Assembly: GCF_042453785.1 (NCBI RefSeq)
Contig: NC_091675.1
Coordinates: forward strand, 9,808,501 to 9,872,500
DNA: 64,000 nucleotides
Origin: Malus domestica
Taxonomy: Eukaryota; Streptophyta; Magnoliopsida; Rosales; Rosaceae
Reading direction: 5' to 3'
This document shows positions 46,737-57,529 of this stretch, piece by piece. The position numbers and the translations under genes were made by a program. Every line of letters starts with the position of its first letter. The stretch's first letter is position 1. A model generated the notes under the pieces. That model was not told the origin of the DNA. It worked only from the letters and a program-made list of their open reading frames with translations, and did not search any database.

Positions 46737-46995
46737 GGTCCGAATGACCAACTCTGCAATCAGTTGTTAGAATCAATAGGTCTTCAAATCGTTCATTTGA
46801 AAAAATTGAAACCCTTCTTATTGGATGATCATGATACTTCCCAAAAATCAAAATTCTTGATCAACGGAGGAACAATATCACCATTTTTGTTCAATAAGAT
46901 ACCAAAGTGGATGATTGACTCATTCCATACTAGAAATAGTCGCAGGAAATCTTTTGATAACATGGATTCCTATTTCTCAATGATATCCCACGATC
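46737..46995 (+). other. ycf2: Nuclear plastid DNA (ycf2 fragment)
   Basis: About 259 bp encode a near-intact segment of plastid Ycf2: [20 protein letters not shown], then [40 protein letters not shown] and [20 protein letters not shown] in one frame. A few substitutions relative to the usual plastid protein (for example N to S in RNNRRKS, T to M in DNTDS) suggest it is not very recent. It replaces the 3' splice site and first bases of SRPRB exon 5. Not a functional gene. Confidence 0.88.
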
Positions 46996-47760
46996 CTATA
47001 TGATATTTTGACTAAGGCAACTGTGGTGAGGAAGAAAATTCCAGTTCTTATTCTCTACATCAAGACAGACAAAGTAACAGCACATATCAAGGAATTTATT
47101 CGGAAACAACTGGAGAAAGAAATGTAAGATTTGAACTCTTGTAATTATAGGTTTCTTTTCTCTGATTGATTATAATGTTTTACTCAAACTTTTCAATTCC
47201 GTGTGGGACTAAATTAACTGGTAGTTATATGCACTCGTAAATCATTTCCTGCATCTTCATTTTTTTTATGAGAAATATCCACTGTCTTCATGGTTTCCGA
47301 GGAAGATAATTCCTTCTGATCAACATCTATGTTTTCCATAAGTACATCGGTTGGACTTTAAACTGTTTCGCTGTGATTTTCTAACTTTCGTCGATGATGC
47401 ATTGAAGACAAAATTTTCCATACAATTCTCTGTTGGTTTTGTTTTGTAAAGTGTTCATTCGCCGACAGGGCTCTATGATATGGTGATTTGCATTCATTAT
47501 TCTGTTTCTGCTTCATAAATCTATTTTATTGTTCATTGTTCTGATACATTTGACATATAACATCCTACAGCGAGAAGTTACGGGCATCAAGAAGTGCAAT
47601 ATCAGCAGCTGATATTGCAAACGACTTTACCCTTGGAGTACCTGGCGAAGTATTTTCGTTCTCTCATTGCCAGAACAAAGTTACAGTTGCAGAAGCGTCT
47701 GGTCTAACGGGTGAAATATCTCGGGTGGAGCAGTTTGTGAGGGAGCATGTGAAATCTTAG

Positions 47761-48825
47761 GATGTGTCATCTCCCCCATTTGATGAATTTGTGATACTTT
47801 TTCTTTGAGGTTGGGTTGAACATTGTCTCTTGATGATTGAAAAAAAAACTGACTTGATGTGCAAACTGGGTTCAACTATTTTTTCCAAGGAAAGTGAAGG
47901 GAGGATGGAAGGAATTCAACAGAAGGGAAGAGAGAGCAATGAACAAATAGATTCATGAGACGTAATACCGACGACTTGTGCTTAAATTGTTTCGTTGATT
48001 CTCATACTGTATTTGCACGTTGTCGAAATCAGCTCAGCTCGTCGGAAATCCAGCATAGTTTTGCCTTTGCTGTTGTTTCCGACCACCATTTCACGGTTTT
48101 GGATTTCAAAAGAGCCATTGATATGGTATGCGTTCATTTTAAACCATACACGAGTGAGTATAGTAAGGATTTCAGCCTAAAGTGTCGATAAACTCTTACA
48201 ATATTTTCTCCGGTCCTTCAACTTAACCCCATGTTGCACGAGTGAAGTTTGCCTTATCTTTTATCGAATCCCTCACTCGTATGGAAAGGACCACTTGTGC
48301 AACGCCAAATCCCTCACCCTCATGGAATTCAAATATCTCGTCCATCCAAGGAGTCCAATTCTTCCAATTCAAGAGTTGGATTTCTTATTTTGCGTGGGCA
48401 CCGCCATTCTATTGATTTCTTCAAAGTTAATAATCGCTTTACTATTCTGTAATCAAAATTTAACTCCTTGTTTCAATTATGATTACGTAAAATCTTCATA
48501 AAAGGTTTAGGGACAAAAACTAAACTCGAGTAAAGTTTAGGGACATTTGTCACAATTTTTTTTTTTAGTAGAACGATAGATTTTACACCAAGAGAATGGG
48601 GAATTCGGTTAACTGCACAACGGACAACCTAATTTGGTATTGAATTCGCCATCTATGAGAATCGAAACTAAGACCTCTCACTTAATAGTAAAGAGAAATA
48701 TCACTAAACCGTAGTACTAAGTAACTTTGTCATAATTTAAGCTATGAACAAATAACTAAAAGAAAAAGGCAAAACAACCTACTTGTAAGTTGGTTTAGGA
48801 GTTGAGGAGAAGGAGTAATGCTATT
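47761..48825. other. Intergenic downstream of SRPRB relic
   Basis: The first 150 bp are presumably the former 3' untranslated region. Frames at 47955-48191 and 48249-48501 are short, overlapping and unrecognised. At 48566-48730 a single arm related to the MITE at 3048-3328 is visible (gacctctcactta; ccaagagaatgggg). Confidence 0.45.
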
Positions 48826-49096
48826 CATACTATATTTTTATACCATATTTCTATACTAGCTTAGGTAGCATCTGATGCGAACAGCTATATCATTTGAAAA
48901 ATTTGCAAAACCCAAGAAAATGAAAGACTCTTCGTATACAATAATCATCATTTAATTAACTAGTTTTTCTTAATTATAAGTTTATTAAATAATGAACTAA
49001 ATTTAAATTTTTTATTAATTCAAATGATATGACTATTCATATCAAATGTCACTTAAGATGGTATGAAAATATGGTACAAAAATATGATATGAATAA
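48826..49096. mobile_element. MITE family C, copy 2
   Basis: Outer inverted parts 'gctattcatactatattttt' and 'aaaatatgatatgaataaat' flank the core shared with 40130-40395. About 270 bp, non-coding. Confidence 0.7.
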
Positions 49097-50091
49097 ATTA
49101 CTCGAGAAGAAGCGGGTAAGAGGATGATGGATGGATGGATGGATGGATGGGATCAGTCGGTCACGGGCCTAGTTAAGTTGCGTTTGCGTGTATTAGACAT
49201 AGTCAACGGATGTAAAGTAAAAGCAGTGAATGAATCCCATTGGCCACTGGGCATTGGTGGGGCCCATGTCCCGGCAGCCGGTGGTGGGTTCGCTTCGGGA
49301 TGGGGCCGTCCCTGACCACAGACCACCACGTAGTAATATAATATTATATATAGAATTCACGGGCGCTACAACCCTTCTTGCTTGCATGCATGACATGTCG
49401 ATTCTTTCTTGATCCAGACAAAAGCAAGTCTGTAACAGCAACCACTAGAATTAGATGAGATGAAACGAGAGCCACAAATTAAGAAACCTAATCATTCACA
49501 AGCTTGAATTAATTAAGGTTCAACGCCAATGAACATCATCTTACCTCTCTTTCTGTCTGTCCGTCTGTTTGTCCCTCGATCATCCTCCGCCACAGAAAAT
49601 ATTCACTCCTTCCATGCCATCATTTTCATTTCTTTTCCCCTTCAAATTTCAATGGACAGGGAAATGTGGAGGAAGGGGAACTTTCTACTTGCGCTACTGC
49701 ATACGAAGGAGTGGGAAATCAGTTTATTGGGTTATTAATGGGTACTTATTAAGGTTCATTTACTTTAATATCGTCATAATATTTAGACGATATTAGTAAT
49801 TGTGATGATAGTGTAAGGTGAAATTAAATTAAATAAACTATAATGTAATCATTAACAACTTAATCCGGTTGATTTGCCACCTTTTTTTGCATATGTATAT
49901 GTCTATTTTGGCGAAATGAAAAACTCTTTAAATTCGTAGTATTTTGAAAGTAGACGAGAAGGACTTTTTATTTTGTGAAAATTAGAAGAGGATTAAAGTC
50001 TTGATAAATAAAAAAAAAAAAAAAAAAAGAGGATTAAAGTCATTAGTCTCATTACTCGTGAAGAAAACTTATCCCATTTAATTGAAATATG
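49097..50091. other. Intergenic, with a GGAT microsatellite
   Basis: A (GGAT)n run lies at about 49120-49150 and a GC-richer patch at 49230-49310. Short frames at 49193-49796 are unrecognised. A long A-run lies near 50010-50028. Confidence 0.45.
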
Positions 50092-50335
50092 ACTCTATGG
50101 ATTCCTTTCATTTGGATCCTCAAAATCCTTCAATCTTGTACGTTCACATGAAAATCGAACGTCTAGGAATTAATTAATTTTTCTTTTGCTTTTTAAGTTT
50201 TAACCAAAAACAATGTACAAGTCTGTTCACTTTCTCCCGTCTATTGATTGATGGTTGTTCGATTTTCATGTGAACGGAACAAATATGATTGAAGGATAAT
50301 GGAGGATTTGAATGGAAGGGATTCGGAGATAACCA
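50092..50335. mobile_element. MITE with inverted repeats
   Basis: The left 'tggattcctttcatttggat...' arm with 'gttcacatgaaaatcgaac' (50141-50160) is matched by 'gttcgattttcatgtgaac' (50257-50275) and a right arm ending 'tggaagggattcggagat'. About 245 bp. Confidence 0.65.
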
Positions 50336-50982
50336 TATTCCCCTCTAATTATCTCATATAAAAAGGATTGGAATGATCGTAATGTTTCTTTTTAAGTAAT
50401 TTATCTCCTATCTTAAAATTAACTACAAAATTTTCATTGCTTTTTTAACATAACTTACAAAACGAAGCCATAGGGATAAATCCTACCAGTACGTAGGGTA
50501 TAATATGATTTCATCTCAGCCACAAATTCAAGGGCCAACGGGGCCACTGGTTTATGTCTTTGCTCAAGTCCCTAGCTAAGCTAGGGGTCCTATACTCCTA
50601 CTCCTACACATAATTACAAATTGATGCGGTGGGCACTTACTCTAATCTCCCTTACTTAATTACCTAATTAAACATGAATTTCATCAATTAGCAGCAGGGT
50701 TCTTAGAGTAACAAAACAAAACAAAAAACAGAATAGTAGATAGCAATCATCTTAATTTCAACTTTCAACCCCCTCGAAAGCCATTTTTGTTTTGTTTTAG
50801 TTAATTAATTAGCATTTCAAGTTTAAGAAAATTATTAATAATATTTCTCCAGAAATAAAGGCTTTGATTATTAGGTTACCAGCTGGATGTAAAGTGTTAA
50901 CACAGCATTATCGCATGGTCCCAAGGATATGCGATCGCTAGCATACAAATACGATGTCGTATAATGTAGAAACAAAACAAAC

Positions 50983-50986
<4 letters not shown>

Positions 50987-51028
<42 letters not shown>
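50987..51028. repeat. AT dinucleotide microsatellite
   Basis: Uninterrupted (AT)n of about 42 bp. Overlapping frames reading poly-Ile/Tyr are artefacts. Confidence 0.95.
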
Positions 51029-51034
<6 letters not shown>

Positions 51035-51904
51035 CACACACTTGTATTGACATATTGTGGAAGAGCAAGAGTTGATTGTGTAAAAGAACAAATTTACACC
51101 GAGGATCTGAGAGATGCCACTTACCAAAGCCACGTGAACTTTCTGCATTTCTGCATATGCAACTTTCCAGGACAAAAATCAAAACAGAAACATAAAGCTT
51201 ATGTTGGAGAGATTTTCCTCCGTGCATGGACCATCGGCATATCTCATATGTCATTGTGTAATTGGAACGACACTCAAAAGAAAAACTTATCTCTACTTGA
51301 ATAATGATATATGGTGTATTATCATATATTTCGAGCACATTGAAAATCTCTCTTTATAATGAGCTACATGTAAGTGAATCTTATAGAAATAAATTCTAGG
51401 ATGTCCAATCAATCGAGGTTCAAATGAGATAAAGCTTATCTTAAGTTATATGATTATGATAACTCTCACACTAAATACGATTCACATTTTATTGAACCAC
51501 AAAAATAAGTGCATGAAGTTTCATAGTTTTGTGATATATACCTTGCCAATGACGTGTTTGCCCGAATATTTTTTTCCACTATCATATATACAATTAATAG
51601 GAATGTTAATAATCTATTTGTTTACCTTTTCGGCTTGAAAGATAATCTCTACAAATATTAACTGATATTCGTAGCTATTTAATCATATAACAATATCTAG
51701 TAAATAAATAAATTATGTTTCTCACTTAAAATTAATGTTAATCAAACGGTTGAATAATTTATATTTTGATTGAACTTTTCAGAGTTGATCCTTAAATTGT
51801 GATCTAAAAATTAGACAGTTCCAATCCTCAACTAACATTGCTACAAAAATATTAAAAGAATAACTAAGAATGTCAAGTGAAAAGTTTGCTAGCATCCTGT
51901 TTAA

Positions 51905-52088
51905 TTAAGGGTAATGCTAAGCAGACAAAATTTGTAGACAAAATTTTGGAAACTAATTAAAGGGCATGAAAGTTGATGATTGATTTATTACTTAAGCGTT
52001 GATAAATTTGCTCATTCCTATTGGTGACATTGACATATTATTTAATTTGCAAATTTATCTTCGAATTTAGTCTCATTAACATTACCCT
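51905..52088. mobile_element. Short MITE upstream of ABCG5-like gene
   Basis: Ends 'agggtaatgctaa' and 'ttaacattaccct' are inverted copies with one mismatch, about 185 bp apart. Inner blocks 'gacaaaattttgg' and 'caaatttatcttcgaattt' are loosely inverted. It ends about 280 bp before the start codon at 52370, so it may lie in the promoter. Confidence 0.6.
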
Positions 52089-52369
52089 CTAATTAATCAC
52101 TTTGCAATACTCATATACTCATATCCTATCCATGTATTTTACAGGTTAGAAGAGAAGGAAAAAAAACTGGAGGAAAAATTAGAAAACATAAATTAGGAAA
52201 AAGAAACAACAAAACAATGTATCAGCTAGCTGGAACCCTTGTTCACCCAAAAAAATAAAATAAAATAAAACTGAACCTTATTTAGCACTGAGCTGAGCTT
52301 TGCAGAGACAAACAAGAAGTAAAGAAAAAACAGAGAGACAAACAAGAGAGAGAGCTCTTGAAATCTTCA

Positions 52370-54388
52370 ATGAAGAAACAAGGCAGTGAGATTGAGGCAG
52401 TAGGCATCTCCTACAAGATTAATCACACACCCCACCGCAACTTCTTCAACATCTTCAGCCAAAACAAACAACCTGCTTCTGCTTCTGCATGTGCTGCAAA
52501 AGTAGCTGTAGTAGCAGTTGAAGATGATGGAAGATCATCGAGAGGAAGAGCAGGAGGAGTTGGTGGGCAAGAAGTCCTCAAGGACGTCAACTTGCGAGCA
52601 AGGCCATGGGAGATCCTCGCCATTGTTGGTCCCAGTGGAGCTGGTAAATCCTCCCTCCTTGAGATTCTCGCCGGCAAGCTCACCCCGCACGGCGGTTCCG
52701 TTTTCGTCAACCAAAAGCCTCTCCGCCAACCCTACTTCAACAAGGTCTCCGGCTACGTCACCCAAAAGGACACATTGTTTCCTTTGCTTACAGTCGAAGA
52801 AACCCTAATGTTCAGTGCCAAGCTCAGGCTCAGGGTTTCTCCCCTTGAGCTCAGCTCCCGCGTCAAGGCCTTAATCAACGAGCTCGGCCTCGCCCATGTC
52901 TCCGCCGCCAGAGTCGGAGACGACAGAGTTCGGGGGATCTCCGGCGGAGAGAGGCGGCGTGTCTCCATTGGAGTCGACGTCATCCACGACCCCGAAGTGC
53001 TCATCCTCGACGAGCCCACTTCCGGGCTTGACAGCACCTCCGCTCTTCAGATCATCGACATGCTCAAGACCATGGCTGAGACCAGGGGCAGAACCATCAT
53101 TCTGAGCATTCATCAGCCGGGATTCAGAATTGTGAAGCTCTTCAACTCAATCCTTTTGCTGGCCAACGGCTCCGTCCTCCACCACGGCACCGTCGATCAT
53201 CTCGGCCTCAACTTAAGGCTCATGGGGTTGGAGCTCCCTCTTCATGTCAACGTCGTCGAGTTTGCAATCGACTCCATCGAAACCATTCAACAACAACATC
53301 AATCCACACCACACAATAATATTCTTGTTCTTGATCGTCAGAGTCGAACTGGTAAGCTGACTCTGCAGCAGCTGTTTCAACAATCGAAAACTAATAATAG
53401 TAATGCCGGTGGCGGAGGCGGAGGAGGAGTAGTGCCACTTGAAATTGACGACGATAAAATCACCAATAATGAAGTTTTTCCCGATTTGGATTTTACTAAT
53501 TCGAGACTGCGAGAGACGATGATCCTGAGTCATAGGTTCTCGAAGAACATATTCCGAACAAAGGAGCTGTTCGCATGCCGGACAATTCAGATGCTCGTCT
53601 CCGGACTAGTTCTAGGCTCCATCTTTTACGACCTCAAAGACGATCTCACCGGAGCCGAGGAAAGGGTAGGTCTATTCGCATTCATTTTAACGTTTTTGCT
53701 GTCGTGCACGACGGAAGCACTGCCGATATTTCTTCAAGAGAGGGAGATTCTGATGAAGGAGACTTGTTGCGGAAGCTACAGGGTCTCGTCTTACGCCATC
53801 GCCAACGGATTGGTTTACCTGCCCTTTCTACTAATCCTGGCCGTCCTTTTCACTCTGCCACTGTACTGGCTGGTCGGACTCAACCCTAACTTCACGGCCT
53901 TTTTCCATTTCTTGCTGTTGATCTGGTTGATATTATACACTGCGAATTCCGTGGTGGTGTGTTTCAGTGCACTCGTGCCAAATTTCATCGTGGGAAACTC
54001 GGTCATTGCCGGCGTCATGGGGTCTTTCTTTCTGTTCTCCGGTTACTTCATCTCCAAGCATGAGATTCCCGGGTACTGGATTTTCATGCACTACGTATCG
54101 CTGTTCAAGTATCCGTTCGAAGGGTTTCTGATAAACGAGTTCTCAGGGTCGGACAAGTGCTTGGAGTATTTCTTTGGGAGGTGTATGGTGACGGGAGAAG
54201 AAGTTCTGAGAGATGAAGGGTATGGGGAGGAGAGTCGGTGGAGGAATGTGGCGGTCATGGTCTGCTTCGTCTTGTTTTACAGGTTTATTTCTTATGTCAT
54301 TCTTAGATGTAGATGTCGATGCTCCCAGTCCCAAAGGGGCTTCAAACCTACTCCTCCTCCAACCCTCACTGCAACTCCTTTTCTTTAA
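52370..54388 (+). CDS. Half-size ABC transporter, ABCG subfamily, ABCG5-like
   Basis: A single intronless frame of 672 residues, typical of the intronless plant ABCG half-transporters. The start is the ATG opening MKKQGSEIEAVGISYKI; an in-frame non-ATG extension was rejected. The nucleotide-binding domain is N-terminal: Walker A GPSGAGKS at 87-94, signature ISGGERRR at 190-197, Walker B LILDEP at 211-216 with following TSGLD, and H-loop histidine at 248 in ILSIHQP. A Gly-rich, poorly conserved linker lies near 345-360. The ABC2 membrane domain with about six helices follows (about 395-640), including the NFIVGNSVIAGVMGSFFLFS segment. Half-transporters dimerise; ABCG members export lipids, cutin/suberin precursors or hormones. 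The assignment to ABCG5 rests on the N-terminus and overall resemblance; the substrate is unknown. Confidence 0.92.
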   Translation: MKKQGSEIEAVGISYKINHTPHRNFFNIFSQNKQPASASACAAKVAVVAVEDDGRSSRGRAGGVGGQEVLKDVNLRARPWEILAIVGPSGAGKSSLLEILAGKLTPHGGSVFVNQKPLRQPYFNKVSGYVTQKDTLFPLLTVEETLMFSAKLRLRVSPLELSSRVKALINELGLAHVSAARVGDDRVRGISGGERRRVSIGVDVIHDPEVLILDEPTSGLDSTSALQIIDMLKTMAETRGRTIILSIHQPGFRIVKLFNSILLLANGSVLHHGTVDHLGLNLRLMGLELPLHVNVVEFAIDSIETIQQQHQSTPHNNILVLDRQSRTGKLTLQQLFQQSKTNNSNAGGGGGGGVVPLEIDDDKITNNEVFPDLDFTNSRLRETMILSHRFSKNIFRTKELFACRTIQMLVSGLVLGSIFYDLKDDLTGAEERVGLFAFILTFLLSCTTEALPIFLQEREILMKETCCGSYRVSSYAIANGLVYLPFLLILAVLFTLPLYWLVGLNPNFTAFFHFLLLIWLILYTANSVVVCFSALVPNFIVGNSVIAGVMGSFFLFSGYFISKHEIPGYWIFMHYVSLFKYPFEGFLINEFSGSDKCLEYFFGRCMVTGEEVLRDEGYGEESRWRNVAVMVCFVLFYRFISYVILRCRCRCSQSQRGFKPTPPPTLTATPFL

Positions 54389-54434
54389 CTAGTAATTATA
54401 TGATTATATATATATGATGACTGTATTATTTTGT

Positions 54435-54474
<40 letters not shown>
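54435..54474. repeat. CT microsatellite in ABCG5-like 3'UTR
   Basis: (CT)n of about 40 bp starts 47 bp after the stop codon, so it is likely transcribed in the 3' untranslated region. Confidence 0.9.
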
Positions 54475-54478
<4 letters not shown>

Positions 54479-55172
54479 TTTCTTTTTCTCTCTGATCACG
54501 AGTGTGATATGGACGACGGTTCACAATTCACATGTCTTTGGAATTTAGTACTTTGCGATGAGATGAGATGAGATAGCATCCCGAGAAGAAAATATCGCTT
54601 CATAAGAAACAAAAATGAAGGAGCGATCTCAAGCTAACAAGTCTTTTTGTCCTGCACGTCTATCGTATACAGTCTTACTTTAGCTTTGCAAAGAGGTTGT
54701 TTCCACAACTCAAACCCATGACTTTTTAGCCACAAAGAGCAACAAAAATTAAGAAGCAAAATATGCATAGATCCTCTAACAATTGTAATAATATCCATTT
54801 GAAAAGTTGCCACGAATAAAAAGCAACAAGGTGCCAATAGCATAAGCTGCATAAACAACAAAACATGCACGACTAGTTCCAACTTGCTACGAATCGAAAA
54901 AAAATTCCTCATTATATTAGCAGCAACTCTTACTGCAATGGTACAATACACAGTACAACATTTTTCGTTGTATGAATAACACCTATATGAACAACTAGAA
55001 TTCGATTCAACAGGAAATGGATTCGCAATTGGTGCCTTACCTTATATTCTATCAAACACTGAAACTTACAAAACAAAAGAATTTCATACCGGATAAAACA
55101 ATTGGCCTTCTTATCAGACCATGAAGAATATCGGAATTGGTGTATACGACGTGGCAAGGCCGCCGCCGCCTC
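54475..55172. other. Spacer between convergent ABCG5-like and TBL genes
   Basis: Holds the 3' ends of both genes. Overlapping minus-strand frames at 54634-55157 are unrecognised and probably untranslated sequence. Confidence 0.5.
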
Positions 55173-57465
55173 CTATATCTGTGCAACAAGGAGTTCATTC
55201 CATGCATCTGGAATTCCAGGTAAGCACCAGTGTAAGCAATCACTTGTGCCCGCATTTCCTTTTCCTCTAATGGTATAGTGGGATATGTGACCTTCATCTC
55301 TCAATTGAGAAATGGCAGTTATATCCAGTAACTTTACTTTTGTACCTTTCAAAGCACCCTCGATCACTGAATCACTGGATCCTTCCTGGACTACTTCACT
55401 TCCTCCGACCAACGGAGTAGTATTGTCGCAGGTACCCCCAGTATTCCAGTCACCATTGAAGAAATGCCTCGGTGAAATTGTCCGAAAGAAAGCTTTTAGG
55501 CGGGGATGTGATGGTAGTTGTGAATCAACCCACCTGGTAATACTGTACACAGTAAAATTTTTAGCATTTCCAATTTCTGCACGCATCTTTTCTTGATTGG
55601 GCTTTCCGTTTACATGCATTACCCACCGGTTACCATTAATCTTTCCCCTATTCCAATGATGCCCTGTATTAAGAACCAGCACATCAAACCGATGAAGGTA
55701 TTGTCTCAAGAAAGCTGGGGGACGATCCAAATGCATGGCAATATCACTGGCTCGGTCTGAGATGTTAAGGGGCACTAGATCACACAGGCTTGCTGACCAA
55801 TAATATAAGATAGTGGTATTGGTGTTAGAGAATTGATAGGCCCAGCCATCAGGACGAATGGCTCCACGACGTTTGACAAGGCCATATTCCTTTCCGACAT
55901 TCTCAACTTCGGGGCTTTCTTCCCCGCCAGTGGCCATACACATCAAAGACTGGAACTGCTGTCTACCCAATGAATCTCCTATGAAAGCAATCGTTTTGTC
56001 CTGCATCCTGAAAGGCACATTCACATTTAGAAGACTGACCACAGCAAGATAAACCATTTCTCTGTATTGCACCAAATCTCAAACTCGGGAGAACAGTGGT
56101 CCATATTGTTGAAAGGATTTAGAAGTAAGATCGTATGAGATGATTCATTCACGACTCAGGGAATATTCTAGACTTCTAGTTGAAAAGTTAGGTGTGCTTG
56201 AAGTGGAAACCAAGCAAAATTATATGGTTTCAGTCCAAAATATTATGTACACAAATCGAAAAGTAAGTTGAAGCTTTTCACGAGTTAACCAGGCAGGAAG
56301 CCCTTAATTAGACAATGACTGAGTTCTATACCTGGGAAAATGATAGCCAACATAAATGCAAGTATAAAAAAATGAAAAAACAATCAAAGCGTTTACTCAT
56401 CCAGTGGAATTGTCTTTCTAATGAATGACAAGACCGCAATTGGCAACTTCACACCAAAATTCATATAAGTTCAAACAGAAAAGAGTTACCTTCTCAAGAA
56501 TGCAGACCGTTCAAAATCTGGTATTTCACAATTTGCTGGCTTCCATCGGTAACCCTCAAAAGAAAAATCTGTTCGTTGTGTCAGTCTACACGCCCACATT
56601 TCTGATAACCACTGCTTACATTTAAACCCAGAATATAAAGGGCGCCTGTTGTCCGCAACCCATCTACCCTTGGCATAATTACACACTGCAGAGGTGAAAA
56701 CTCCACAAGCTTAGGAAACATTGAACCATGAAGCATGAGATGATAAATCTGAGCAATGGAAACCTTTCAACATAGCAGAGAAACAGCGTAAACAACAACT
56801 CTATAGATGGATAAGACTTTCCGGTGAAAAAATACATGCATAATGTATTTATATTTATGTGTACTTCAACATAGTTTAATTGAACAACTCTGCCATTACT
56901 ATTGCAGTGAATTATTCAACGGGAGTCAAAATTTACAAGAGTCAACGACTCAAGTGACACAAAACAAGAGCAAACCACTGAAGTGATGAAAACAAGAGTA
57001 AACCACTCAAGTGATGCAAAACAAGAGTAAATGACTCAAGTAATGCATAGCAAGAGTAAACGACTCAAGCGACATAAAACTGAGAATTCTGATGTTCAAG
57101 AAAGTGCTAGGTTAAAATTTGGTTCAGAACACTTTCACTCAAGTGTTTCTTAGATCCTTCATATCAAACAAATTCTTCAATCTTCTCTTCAATAGAAACA
57201 ATCCGATAAGCAACAGGTATTATGCAATTGATGGCTTGACATAACTTTATGTCGTTCTACACCATAACATGATATGTTAAGTGTGAAATCATTTTTTCAC
57301 TTGTCCGTGAAATACATGGTACTATCTTTTAACTATTTATTTGTTTTTCTTTTTGCCTTTCTAAAATTAGGGAATGCAGCAGATTTTTGTCTCCATTCAT
57401 AATATCTCCAAGACCTCCTTCCGCCGAAGTTGATTTGGTTAAAATTAAATGTAGCAGCATTTTCC

Positions 57466-57529
<64 letters not shown>

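Larger units (their letters stand above)
45364..47760 (+). pseudogene. SRP receptor beta subunit pseudogene (introns retained)
   Basis: Recognisable exons: 45364-45487, 45572-45640, 46196-46282, 46497-46644, about 46996-47123 and 47571-47760. They carry membrane-anchor sequence, G1 loop GHSGSGKT, DVPGHSRLR (G3), GIVFVVDALEFLPNCRAAS and the C-terminus LTGEISRVEQFVREHVKS. SRPRB is the ER membrane GTPase that anchors the SRP receptor alpha subunit. Lesions: a 4-base gain after MEET and a 1-base loss before LLFTSFLLLL in exon 1, which restores frame; loss of several codons after KRPKAN in exon 2, shifting into a stop at 45607; plastid DNA at 46737-46995 where the acceptor of exon 5 should be; and G4 motif NKTD read as IKTD. 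Introns show it is not a processed copy. An intact paralogue elsewhere is expected. Confidence 0.85.

Noticed and set aside
46731..47003. A 90-codon frame as an independent gene
   Set aside because: It is a fragment of plastid ycf2 captured in the nucleus, internal to the protein and without its own start context.
47955..48501. Three short plus-strand frames after the SRPRB relic
   Set aside because: Overlapping, short, without recognisable domains or splice structure.
50897..51338. Frames containing poly-Tyr/Ile
   Set aside because: They read through an AT microsatellite and overlap on both strands.
52423..53113. Antisense and shifted frames inside the ABCG gene
   Set aside because: GC-rich coding sequence leaves alternative frames open; only the 672-residue frame carries all ABC motifs.
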